Origin: Sanderia malayensis
Lineage: Eukaryota; Cnidaria; Scyphozoa; Semaeostomeae; Pelagiidae
Direction of reading: 5' to 3'
Assembly: GCA_013076295.1 (NCBI GenBank)
Contig: RQOL01000906.1
Location: forward strand, 6,638,297-6,702,296
Length of the DNA stretch: 64,000 nucleotides
A program made the translations under genes and the position numbers. The stretch's first letter is position 1; every line of letters starts with the position of its first letter. Below, piece by piece: positions 43,895-55,536 of this stretch. The notes beneath the pieces are model-generated. The model was given only the letters and a program-made list of their open reading frames with translations. It was not told the DNA's origin and made no database searches.

Positions 43895-46800
43895 TATTTT
43901 GACATCTCACTGTTGATGAATTCACACTTTTAACGGACTTCCCACTTCTTCTTGACTTCCCACCTTTGATGACTTCCCACTTTTTCTAGATTTGCCATTT
44001 TTGGTGACTTCCCACTTTTGATGACCTCCCACTTTTGATGAATTCCCACTTTTCTTGAATTCTCATTTTTGATGAGTTCCCACTATTGATGACTTTCCAT
44101 TTTTGGTGACTTCTCACTTTTGATGACTTCGCTCTTTTGATGACTTCCCATTTTTTCCTGACATCCCCACTTTTTCTTGACTTCCCACTTTTTCTTGACT
44201 TCCCACTTTTGATGACTTCCCACTTTTGATTACTTCCCACTTTATCCTGACTTCTCACTTTTGATGACTTCCCATTTTGGATGACTTTCCACTTTTCTTG
44301 ACTTCCCAATTTTTCATAACCTCCCTATTTTGATGAATTCACTCTTTTGATGACTCCCGACTTTTCCTGACCTCCCGCTTTCGGTGACTTCCCAATTTTG
44401 GTAACTTCCCACTTTTGATGATTTCCTTTTTTGATGATACCCGCCTTCTCTTGACTTCCCACTTTTGATGACCTCCCATGTTTTCTTGACTTCCCATATT
44501 TTCTTGAGTTCCCACGTTTTCTTGACCTCCCACTTTTTCTTTTCTTCCCAATTTTGGTGAGTTCCCACTATTGATGACTTCCACTTTGATGACTTCCCAC
44601 TTTTGATGACTTCTCACTTTTTCTTGTTTTCCGCTTTCGGTGACTCCCACTTTTGATGCCTTCTCACTTTTAATAACTTCCCTTGTTATTTTGACATCTC
44701 ACTGTTGATGAATTCACACTTTTAACGACTTCCCACTTCTTCTTGACTTCCACCTTTTCTTGACTTCCCGCAATTTCTTGACTTCCCATTTTTGATGACT
44801 TCCCACTTTTTCTTGACGTCCCACTTTTGATGACTTCCCACTTTTTCTTGATTTCCCACTTTTGATGAGTTCCCACTATTGATGACTTCCACCTTTTCCT
44901 GACATCCCACTTTTTCTTGACTTCCCACTTTTTCTTGACTTCCACTTTTGATGACTTCCCAATTTTGGTAACTTCCCACTTTTTCTTTTCTTCCCACTTT
45001 TGGTGAGTTCCCACTATTGATGACTTCTCATTTTCGGTGACTTCCCACTTTTTATGACTTCCCAATTTTGAGGACTTCTCACTTTTTCTGACTTCCCACT
45101 TTTTTTTGACTTCCTGAATTTTCTTGACTTCCCATTTTTAATGATTTCCCACTTTTTCTTGACTTCCCACTTTTTCCTAGCCTCCCTATTTTGATGACTT
45201 CCCTCTTTTCACAACTCCCCATATTTTCTTGACTTCCCGCTTTTGGTGACTTCCCGCTTTTTTGTGACTTCCCACTTTTGATGACTTCCCATGTTTTCTT
45301 GACTTCCCACTTTTGATGACTTCCCAGTTTTTCTTGAATTCTCACTTTTGACGACTCCCCACGTTTTCTTGACTTCCACTCTGGATGACCTCCCACTTTT
45401 TCTTGACTTTCCACTTTTGATGACTCCCACTTTTTCTTGACTTCCCACTTTTGATGAGTTCCCACTATTGATGACTTATCATTTTTGGTGACATCCCACT
45501 TTTGATGGCTTCCCTCTTTTGGCAACTTCCCACTTTTTCTTGACTTCCCACCTTTGATGACTTCCCACTTTTTCTTGACTTCCCGCTTTCGATGACATCC
45601 CACTTTTTTTTGTCCTGCTAATTTTTCTTGACTTTTGATGACGTCCCACGTTTTCTGGACTTCCACTCTGGATGACCTCCCACTTTTTCTTGACTTTCCA
45701 CTTTTTTCTTGCCTTCCCACTTTTGATGACTTCCCACTTTTGATGACTTCCCACTTTGTCTTGACTTCCCACTTTTGTTGACTTCTCACTTTTGATAACT
45801 TCCCATGTTATCTTGACTTCTCATTTTTGATGACCTCCCACTTTTGATGACCTCCCACATTTTCTTGACTTCCCGCTTTCAGTGACTTCCCACTTTTTCT
45901 TGACTTCCCACTTTTGATGAGTTTCCACTATTGATGACTTTCCATTTTTGGTGACATCCCACTTTTGATAACTTCCCTCTTTTGACGACTTCCCACTTTT
46001 CTTGAATTCCCATCTTTGATGACTTCCACCTTTTCCTGACATCCCACTTTTCTTGACTTCCCACTTTTTCTTGACTTCCCACTTTTGAATACTTCCCACT
46101 TTTTTCTTGAATTCTCATTTTTGACGACGTCCCACTTTTTCTTGATTTCCACTTTTGATGCCTTCTCACTTTTAAATAACTTCCCTTGTTATTTTGACAT
46201 CTCACTGTTGATGAATTCACACTTTAACGACTTCCCACTTCTTCTTGACTTCCCACCTTTGATGACTTCCCACTTTTTCTAGATTTGCCATTTTTGGTGA
46301 CTTCCCACTTTTGATGACCTCCCACTTTTGATGAATTCCCACTTTTTCTTGACTTCCCATTTTTGATGAGTTCCCACTATTGATGACTTTCCATTTTTGG
46401 TGACTTCTCACTTTTGATGACTTCCCTCTTTTGATGACTTCCCATTTTTTCCTGACATCCCACTTTTTCTTGGCTTCCCACTTTTTCTTGACTTCCCACT
46501 TTTGATGACTTCCCACTTTTGATTACTTCCCACTTTATCCTGACTTCTCACTTTTGATGACTTCCCATTTTGGATGACTTTCCACTTTTTCTTGACTTCC
46601 CAATTTTTCATAACCTCCCTATTTTGATGAATTCACTCTTTTGATGACTCCCGACTTTTTCCTGACCTCCCGCTTTCGGTGACTTCCCAATTTTGGTAAC
46701 TTCCCACTTTTGATGATTTCCTTTTTTTCATGAATACCCGCCTTCTCTTGACTTCCCACTTTTGATGACCTCCCATGTTTTCTTGACTTCCCACTTTTCT

Positions 46801-49554
46801 TGAGTTCCCACGTTTTCTTGACCTCCCACTTTTTCTTTTCTTCCCAATTTTGGTGAGTTCCCACTATTGATGACTTCTCATTTTCGGTGACTTCCCACTT
46901 TTTATGATTTCCCAATTTTGAGGACTTCTCACTTTTTTCTGACTTCCCACTTTTTTTTACTTCCTGCATTTTCTTGACTTCCCATTTTTGATGATTTCCC
47001 ACTTTTCTTGACTTCCCACTTTTTCCAAGCCTCCCTATTTTGATGACTTCCCTCTTTTAACAATTCCCCATTTTTTCTTGACTTCCCAATTTTTCTTGAC
47101 TTCCCACTTTTGATGACTTCCCACTTTTTCTTCCATTCTCACTTTTGACGACATCCCATTTTTTCTTGACTTCCCACTTTTGATGCTTTCTCACTTTTAA
47201 TAACTTCCCTTCTTATTTTGACATCTCAGTATTGATGAATTCACACTTTTAACGACTTCCCATCTTCTTCCCACCTTTTCTTGACTTCCCGCAATTTCTT
47301 GACTTCCCATTTTTGATGACTTCCCACTTTTTCTTGACTTTCCACTTTTGATGACCTCCCACTTTTTCTTGACTTCCCACTTTTGATGACTTTTTTTCTT
47401 GAATTCTCACTTTTAACGACTCCCCACGTTTTCTTGACTTCCCACTCTGGATGACCTCCCACTTTTTCTTGACTTTCCACTTTTGATGACCTCCCACTTT
47501 TTCTTGACTTCCCACTTTTGATGAGTTCCCACTATTGATGACTTTCCATTTTTGGTGACATCCACTTTTGATGGCTTCCCCTTTGACAACTTCCCACTTT
47601 TTCTTGACTTCCCACCTTTGATGACTTCCCACTTTTTCTTGACTTCCCGCTTTCGATGACATCCCACTTTTTTTTGTCCTGCTAATTTTTCTTGACTTTT
47701 GATGACGTCCCACGTTTTCTGGACTTCCCACTCTGGATGACCTCCCACTTTTCTTGACTTTCCACTTTTTCTTGCCTTCCCACTTTTGATGACTTCCCAC
47801 TTTTGATGACTTCCCACTTTGTCTTGACTTCCCACTTTTGTTGACTTCTCACTTTTGATAACTTCCCATGTTATCTTGACTTCTCCTTTTTGATGACCTC
47901 CCACTTTTGATGACCTCCCACATTTTCTTGACTTCCCGCTTTCAGTGACTTCCCACTTTTTCTTGACTTCCCACTTTTGATGAGTTCCCACTATTGATGA
48001 CTTTCCATTTTTGGTGACATCCCACTTTTGATAACTTCCCTCTTTTGACGACTTCCCACTTTTTCTTGAATTCCCATCTTTGATGACTTCCCACCTTTTC
48101 CTGACACCCACTTTTTCTTGACTTCCCACTTTTTCTTGACTTCCCACTTTTGATGACTTCCCACTTTTTCTTGAATTCTCATTTTTGACGACGTCCCACT
48201 TTTTCTTGATTTCCCACTTTTGATGCCTTCTCACTTTTAATAACTTCCCTTGTTATTTTGACATCTCACTGTTGATGAATTCACACTTTTAACGACTTCC
48301 CACTTCTTCTTGACTTCCCACCTTTGATGACTTCCCACTTTTTCTAGATTTGCCATTTTTGGTGACTTCCCACTTTTGATGACCTCCCACTTTTGATGAA
48401 TTCCCACTTTTCTTGACTTCCCATTTTTGATGAGTTCCCACTATTGATGACTTTCCATTTTTGGTGACTTCTCACTTTTGATGACTTCCCTCTTTTGATG
48501 ACTTCCCATTTTTTCCTGACATCCCACTTTTTCTTGACTTCCCACTTTTTCTTGACTTCCCACTTTTGATGACTTCCCACTTTTGATGACTTCCCACTTT
48601 ATCCTGACTTCTCACTTTTGATGACTTCCCATTTTGGATGACTTTCCACTTTTTCTTGACTTCCCAATTTTTCATAACCTCCCTATTTTGATGAATTCAC
48701 TCTTTTGATGACTCCCGACTTTTTCCTGACCTCCCGCTTTCGGTGACTTCCCAATTTTGGTAACTTCCCACTTTTGATGATTTCCTTTTTTTGATGAATA
48801 CCCGCCTTCTCTTGACTTCCCACTTTTGATGACCTCCCATGTTTTCTTGACTTCCCACTTTTTCTTGAGTTCCCACGTTTTCTTCACCTCCCACTTTTTC
48901 TTTTCTTCCCAATTTTGGTGAGTTCCCACTATTGATGACTTCTCATTTTCGGTGACTTCCCACTTTTTATGACTTCCCAATTTTGAGGACTTCTCACTTT
49001 TTTCTGACTTCCCACTTTTTTTTGACTTCCTGCATTTTCTTGACTTCCCATTTTTGATGATTTCCCACTTTTCTTGACTTCCCACTTTTTCCTAGCCTCC
49101 CTATTTTGATGACTTCCCTCTTTTAACAATTCCCATATTTTCTTGACTTCCCGCTTTTGTGACTTCCGCTTTTTTGTGACTTCCACTTTTGATGACTTCC
49201 CAATTTTTCTTGACTTCCCACTTTTTCTTCACTTTCCACTTTTGATGACTTCCCCCCTTTTGTTGACTTCCCACTTTTGATGAGTTCCCACTATTGATGA
49301 CTTTCCATTTTTGGTGACATCCCACTTTTGATGACTTCCCTCTTTTGACGGCTTCCCACTTTTTCTTGAATTCCCATCTTTGATAACTTCCCACTATTTC
49401 CTGACATCCCATTTTTTCTTGACTTCCCACTTTTTCTTGACTTCCCACTTTTGATGACTTCCCACTTTTTCTTCAATTCTCACTTTTGACGACATCCCAT
49501 TTTTTCTTGACTTCCCATTTTTGATGCTTTCTCACTTTTAATAACTTCCCTTCT
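43895..49554. repeat. Mosaic array segment F
   Basis: Monomer array related piecewise to 14.5-23.3 kb. 46217-46600 matches 22880-23300 at a displacement of about 23300 bp, and 17.2-18.6 kb matches 46.3-47.7 kb at about 29065-29112 bp. Anchors: 43895, 44687, 46190, 47214, 48254. The first 2 kb contains many single-base losses. Near 47388 part of a monomer is missing (GATGACTTTTTTTCTTG). Confidence 0.8.
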
Positions 49555-50425
49555 TATTTTGACATCTCACTATTGATGAATTCACACTTTTAACGACTTC
49601 CCACTTCTTCTTGACTTCCCACCTTTTCTTGACTTCCCGCAATTTCTTGACTTCCCATTTTTGATGACTTCCCACTTTTTCTTGACTTTCCACTTTTGAT
49701 GACCTCCCACTTTTTCTTGACTTCCCACTTTTGATGACTTCCCAGTTTTTCTTGAATTCTCACTTTTGACGACTCCCCACGTTTTCTTGACTTCCCACTC
49801 TGGATGACCTCCCACTTTTTCTTGACTTTCCACTTTTGATGACCTCCCACTTTTTCTTGACTTCCCACTTTTGATGAGTTCCCACTATTGATGACTTTCC
49901 ATTTTTGGTGACATCCCACTTTTGATGACTTCCCTCTTTTGATGACTTCCCACTTTTTCTTGATTTCCCACTTTTAATGAGTTCCCACTATTGATGACTT
50001 CCACCTTTGATGACTTCCCACTTTTGATGACTTCTCACTTTTTCTTGGTTTTCCGCTTTCGGTGACTTCCCACTTTTGATGCCTTCTCACTTGTAATAAC
50101 TTCCCTTGTTATTTTGACATCTCACTGTTGATGAATTCACACTTTTAACGACTTCCCACTTCTTCTTGACTTCCCACCTTTTCTTGACTTCCCGCAATTT
50201 CTTGACTTCCCATTTTTGATGACTTCCCACTTTTTCTTGACGTCCCACTTTTGATGACTTCCCACTTTTTCTTGATTTCCCACTTTTGATGAGTTCCCAC
50301 TATTGATGACTTCCACCTTTTCCTGACATCCCACTTTTTCTTGACTTCCCACTTTTTCTTGACTTCCCACTTTTGATGACTTCCCAATTTTGGTAACTTC
50401 CTACTTTTTCTTTTCTTCCCACTTT
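49555..50425. repeat. Array segment left of the gap
   Basis: Ordinary monomer array with anchors at 49555 and 50110. The last 200 bases before the gap follow the version with a TTTTTCTTTTCTTCCC continuation, as near 2970, 19050 and 44980. The sequence right of the gap does not continue that version, so the gap hides an unknown amount of array. Confidence 0.85.
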
Positions 50426-50525
50426 NNNNNNNNNNNNNNNNNNNNNNNNNNNNNNNNNNNNNNNNNNNNNNNNNNNNNNNNNNNNNNNNNNNNNNNNNNN
50501 NNNNNNNNNNNNNNNNNNNNNNNNN
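50426..50525. other. Assembly gap of exactly 100 N
   Basis: One hundred consecutive Ns. A run of exactly 100 is the usual placeholder for a scaffold join of unknown size, so its length should not be read as physical distance. Open frames running through it are meaningless. Confidence 0.98.
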
Positions 50526-51240
50526 CCACTTTTGATGACCTCCCACTTTTTCTTGACTTCCCACTTTTGATGACTTCCCAGTTTTTCTTGAATTCTCACT
50601 TTTGAGACTCCCCACGTTTTCTTGACTTCCCTCTTTTGATGACTTCCCACTTTTTCTTGATTTCCACTTTTAATGAGTTCCCACTATTGATGACTTCAAC
50701 CTTTGATGACTTCCCACTTTTGATGACTTCCCACTTTTTCTTGGTTTTCCGCTTTCGGTGACTTCCCACTTTTGATGCCTTCTCACTTTTAATAACTTCC
50801 CTTGCTATTTTGACATCTCACTGTTGATGAATTCACACTTTTAACGACTTCCCACTTCTTCTTGACTTCCCACCTTTTCTTGACTTCCCGCAATTTCTTG
50901 ACTTCCCATTTTTGATGACTTCCCACTTTTTCTTGACGTCCCACTTTTGATGACTTCCCACTTTTTCTTGATTTCCCACTTTTGATGAGTTCCCACTATT
51001 GATGACTTCCACCTTTTCCTGACATCCCACTTTTTCTTGACTTCCCACTTTTTCTTGACTTCCCACTTTTGATGACTTCCCAATTTTGGTAACTTCCCAC
51101 TTTTGATGATTTCCTTCTTTTGATGACTGCCCGCCTTCTCTTGACTTGCCACTTTTGATGACCTCCCATGTTTTCTTGACTTCCCACTTTTTCTTGAGTT
51201 CCCACGTTTTCTTGACCTCCCACTTTTTCTTTTCTTCCCA

Positions 51241-51340
51241 CTTTGTTTGTGTTAGTTTCGACTATTTTTGATGTTAGTTTCATTTTCGGTGACTTCCCAC
51301 TGTTTTTATGACTTCCCACTATTTTTGAGGACTTCTCACT
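51241..51340. other. Garbled patch in the array
   Basis: Where related copies read a normal run of monomers, this patch contains CTTTGTTTGTGTTAGTTTCG and extra G and T bases that fit no monomer. It sits about 700 bases right of the gap. Consensus error is the simplest reading; a true local insertion is possible. Confidence 0.6.
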
Positions 51341-52007
51341 TGTTTCTGACTTCCCACTTTTTTTTGACTTCCTGCATTTTCTGGACTTTCCCATTTTTGA
51401 TGATTTCCCACTTTTTCTTGACTTCCCACTTTCCTAGCCTCTCCTATTTTGAAGACTTCCTCTTTTCACAAATCCCATATTTTCTTGACTTCCCGCTTTT
51501 GTGGTGACTTCACCGAAGCTTTTTTGTGACTTCCCACTTTGATGACTTCCCACTTTTTTCTTGACTTCCCACTTTTCTTGACTTCCCACTTTTGATGACT
51601 TCCCAGTTTTTCTTGAATTCTCACTTTTGACGATCCCCACGTTTTCTTGACTTCCACTCTGGATGACTCCCACTTTTTCTTGACTTTCCACTTTTGAACG
51701 ACATACCTTTTCTTGACTTCCCACTTTTGATGAGTTCCCCACTATTGATGACTTTCCATTTTTGGTGACATCCCACTTTTGATGACTTCCCTCTTTTTGA
51801 CGGCTTCCCACTTTTTCTTGAATTCCCATCTTTGATAACTTCCCACTATTTTCTGACATCCATTTTTTTTGGACTTCCCACTTTTTTCTTGACTTCCACT
51901 TTTGATGACTTGATTCCCACTTTTCTTCAATTTTCACTTTTGACGACATCCACTTTTTCTTGACTTCCCACTTTTGATGCTTTCTCACTTTTAACAACTT
52001 CCGTTCT

Positions 52008-52620
52008 TATTTTGACATCTCACTGTTGTTGAATTACACTTTTTAACGACTTCCCACTTCTTCTTGACTTCCCACCTTTTCTTGACTTCCCGCAATTTCT
52101 TGACTTCCATTTTTGATGACTTCCCACTTTTTCTTGACGTCCCTCTTTTGATGACTTCCCATTTTTTCTTGATTTCCCACTTTTAATGAGTTCCACTATT
52201 GATGACTTCCACCTTTGATGACTTCCCACTTTGATGACTTCCACTTTTTCTTGGTTTTCCGCTTTCGGTGACTTCCCACTTTTGATGTTCTCATTTTAAT
52301 AACTTCCCTTGTTATTTTGACATCTCACTGTTGATGAATTCACTTTTAACGACTTCCACTTCTTCTTGACTTCCCACCTTTTCTTGACTTCCCGCAATTT
52401 CTTGACTTCCCATTTTTGATGATTCCCACTTTTTCTTGACGTCCCTCTTTTTATGACTTCCCATTTTTTTTTGCTCCCATTTTTAATGAGTTTCCCACTA
52501 TTGATGACTTCCACCTTTGATGACTTCCCACTTTTGATGACTTCCCACTTTTTCTTGGGTTTTCCGCTTTCGGTGACTTCCCACTTTTGATGCCTTCTCA
52601 CTTCTAATAACTTCCCTTGT
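52008..52620. repeat. Two degraded 312-bp units (305 and 308 bp)
   Basis: Anchors at 52008, 52313 and 52621. Monomer order is that of the 312-bp unit, with net losses of 7 and 4 bases, mostly in T and C runs. Confidence 0.78.
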
Positions 52621-54319
52621 TATTTTGACATCTCACTGTTGATGAATTCACTTTTAACGACTTCCCACTTCTTCTTGACTTCCCACTTTTCTTGACGTCC
52701 ACTTTTGATGACTTCCCACTTTTTCTTGATTTCCACTTTTGATGAGTTCCCACTATTGATGACTTCCACCTTTTCCTGACTTCCCTTTTGATGACTTCCC
52801 ACTTTTTCTTGGTTTTCGCTTTCGGTGACTTCCACTTTTGATGCTTCTCACTTCTAATAACTTCCCTTGTTATTTTGACATCTCACTGTTGATGAATTCA
52901 CACTTTTAACGACTTCCCACTTCTTCTTGACTTCCCACCTTTTCTTGACTTCCCACTCTGGATGACCTCCCACTTTTTCTTGACTTTCCACTTTTGATGA
53001 CTTCCCCTTTTTGTTGACTTCCCACTTTTGATGAGTTCGCACTATTGATGACTTTCCATTTTTGGTGACATCCCACTTTTGATGACTTCCTCTTTTGACG
53101 GCTTCCCACTTTTTCTTGAATTCCATCTTTGATAACTTCCCACTATTTCCTGACATCCAATTTTTTCTTGACTTCCCAATATTTCTGACTTCCCACTTTT
53201 CATGACTTCCCACTTTTTCTTCAATTCTCACTTTTGACGACATCCCATTTTTTCTTGACTTCCCACTTTTGATGCTTTCTCACTTTTAATAACTTCCCTT
53301 CTTATTTTGACATCTCAGTAATGATGAATTCACACTTTTAACGACTTCCCACTTCTTCTTGACTTCCCACCTTTTCTTGACTTCCCGCAATTTCTTGACT
53401 TCCCATTTTTGATGACTTCCCACTTTTTCTTGACTTTCCACTTTTGATGACCTCCCACTTTTTCTTGACTTCCCACTTTTGATGACTTCCCAGTTTTTCT
53501 TGAATTCTCACTTTTGAAGACTCCCCACGTTTTCTTGACTTCCCTCTTTTGATGACTTCCCACTTTTTCTTGATTTCCCACTTTTAATGAGTTCCCACTA
53601 TTGATGACTTCAACCTTTGATGACTTCCCACTTTTGATGACTTCCCACTTTTTCTTGGTTTTCCGCTTTCGGTGACTTCCCACTTTTGATGCCTTCTCAC
53701 TTTTAATAACTTCCCTTGCTATTTTGACATCTCACTGTTGATGAATTCACACTTTTAACGACTTCCCACTTCTTCTTGACTTCCCACCTTTTCTTGACTT
53801 CCCGCAATTTCTTGACTTCCCATTTTTGATGACTTCCCACTTTTTCTTGACGTCCCACTTTTGATGACTTCCCACTTTTTCTTGATTTCCCACTTTTGAT
53901 GAGTTCCCACTATTGATGACTTCCACCTTTTCCTGACATCCCACTTTTTCTTGACTTCCCACTTTTTCTTGACTTCCCACTTTTGATGACTTCCCAATTT
54001 TGGTAACTTCCCACTTTGATGATTTCCTTCTTTTGATGACTGCCGCCTTCTCTTGACTTGCCACTTTTGATGACCTCCCATGTTTTCTTGACTTCCCACT
54101 TTTTCTTGAGTTCCCACGTTTTCTTGACCTCCCACTTTTCTTTTCTTCCCACTTTTGGTGAGTTCCCACTATTGATGACTTTTCATTTTCGGTGACTTCC
54201 ACTTTTTATGACTTCCCAATTTTGAGGACTTCTCACTTGTTTCTGACTTCCCACTTTTTTTTGACTTCCTGCATTTTCTTGACTTCCCATTTTTGATGAT
54301 TTCCCACTTTTTCTGACTT

Positions 54320-54385
54320 CCCACTTTTACTTCCTGCATTCCCATTTTGATGACTTACCCTCGCTTATACTTCCCTACTCCCCAT
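54320..54385. other. Garbled patch in the array
   Basis: Related copies (for example near 33170-33225) read CCTAGCCTCCCTATTTTG followed by CTCTTTTCACAACTCC. Here the sequence includes ACTTCCTGCATTCCC and ACCCTCGCTTATACTTCCC, which fit neither the local copies nor a monomer. Probable consensus error. Confidence 0.6.
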
Positions 54386-54912
54386 ATTTTCTTGACTTCC
54401 CGCTTTTGGTGACTTCCCGCTTTTTGTGACTTCCCACTTTTGATGACTTCCCACTTTTTCTTGACTTCCCACTTTTTCTTGACTTCCCACTTTTGATGAC
54501 TTCCCAGTTTTTCTTGAATTCTCACTTTTGACGACTCCCCACGTTTTCTTGACTTCCCACTCTGGATGACCTCCCACTTTTTCTTGACTTTCCACTTTTG
54601 ACGACCTCCCACTTTTTCTTGACTTCCCACTTTTGATGAGTTCCCACTATTGATGACTTTCCATTTTTGGTGACATCCCACTTTTGATGACTTCCCTCTT
54701 TTGACGGCTTCCCACTTTTTCTTGAATTCCCATCTTTGATAACTTCCCACTATTTCCTGACATCCCATTTTTTCTGGACTTCCCACTTTTTCTTGACTTC
54801 CCACTTTTGATGACTTCCCACTTTTCTTCTTCAATTTTCACTTTTGACGACATCCCACTTTTTCTTGACTTCCCACTTTTGATTCTTTCTCACTTTTAAC
54901 AACTTCCCTTCT

Positions 54913-55536
54913 TATTTTGACATCTCACTGTTGTTGAATTCACACTTTTAACGACTTCCCACTTCTTCTTGACTTCCCACCTTTTCTTGACTTCCCGCAA
55001 TTTCTTGACTTCCCATTTTTGATGACTTCCCACTTTTTCTTGACGTCCCTCTTTTGATGACTTCCCATTTTTTCTTGATTTCCCACTTTTAATGAGTTCC
55101 CACTATTGATGACTTCCACCTTTGATGACTTCCCACTTTTGATGACTTCCCACTTTTTCTTGGTTTTCCGCTTTCGGTGACTTCCCACTTTTGATGCCTT
55201 CTCACTTTTAATAACTTCCCTTCTTATTTTGACATCTCACTGTTGTTGAATTCACACTTTTAACGACTTCCCACTTCTTCTTGACTTCCCACCTTTTCTT
55301 GACTTCCCGCAATTTCTTGACTTCCCATTTTTGATGACTTCCCACTTTTTCTTGACGTCCCTCTTTTTATGACTTCCCATTTTTTCTTGCTTTCCCATTT
55401 TTAATGAGTTCCCACTATTGATGACTTCCACCTTTGATGACTTCCCACTTTTGATGACTTCCCACTTTTTCTTGGTTTTCCGCTTTCGGTGACTTCCCAC
55501 TTTTGATGCCTTCTCACTTCTAATAACTTCCCTTGT
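54913..55536. repeat. Two perfect-length 312-bp units
   Basis: Anchors at 54913, 55225 and 55537 are exactly 312 bp apart. This matches the pair at 33748-34371. Confidence 0.88.

Larger units (their letters stand above)
50526..52870. repeat. Noisy block right of the gap
   Basis: Anchors at 50806, 52008, 52313 and 52621 (intervals 1202, 305, 308) mirror 32561, 33748, 34060, 34372 (1187, 312, 312) and 53720, 54913, 55225, 55537 (1193, 312, 312). The first 700 bases match 5.32-6.02 kb well at a displacement of 45217 bp. From 51241 on there are frequent single-base insertions and losses and patches that fit no monomer. It may be an unpolished contig end. Confidence 0.8.

Noticed and set aside
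46085..46282. + strand open frame of 65 codons, rich in Phe, Ser and Leu
   Set aside because: It arises from a local cluster of one-base indels in the monomer array and has no counterpart in related copies.
50145..50650. Open frames crossing the N run on both strands
   Set aside because: They run through 100 unknown bases; frame and length are meaningless.
51503..51514. Short perfect inverted repeat GGTGACTTCACC
   Set aside because: It lies in the error-rich tract after the gap and replaces an ordinary monomer; most likely a consensus mistake.
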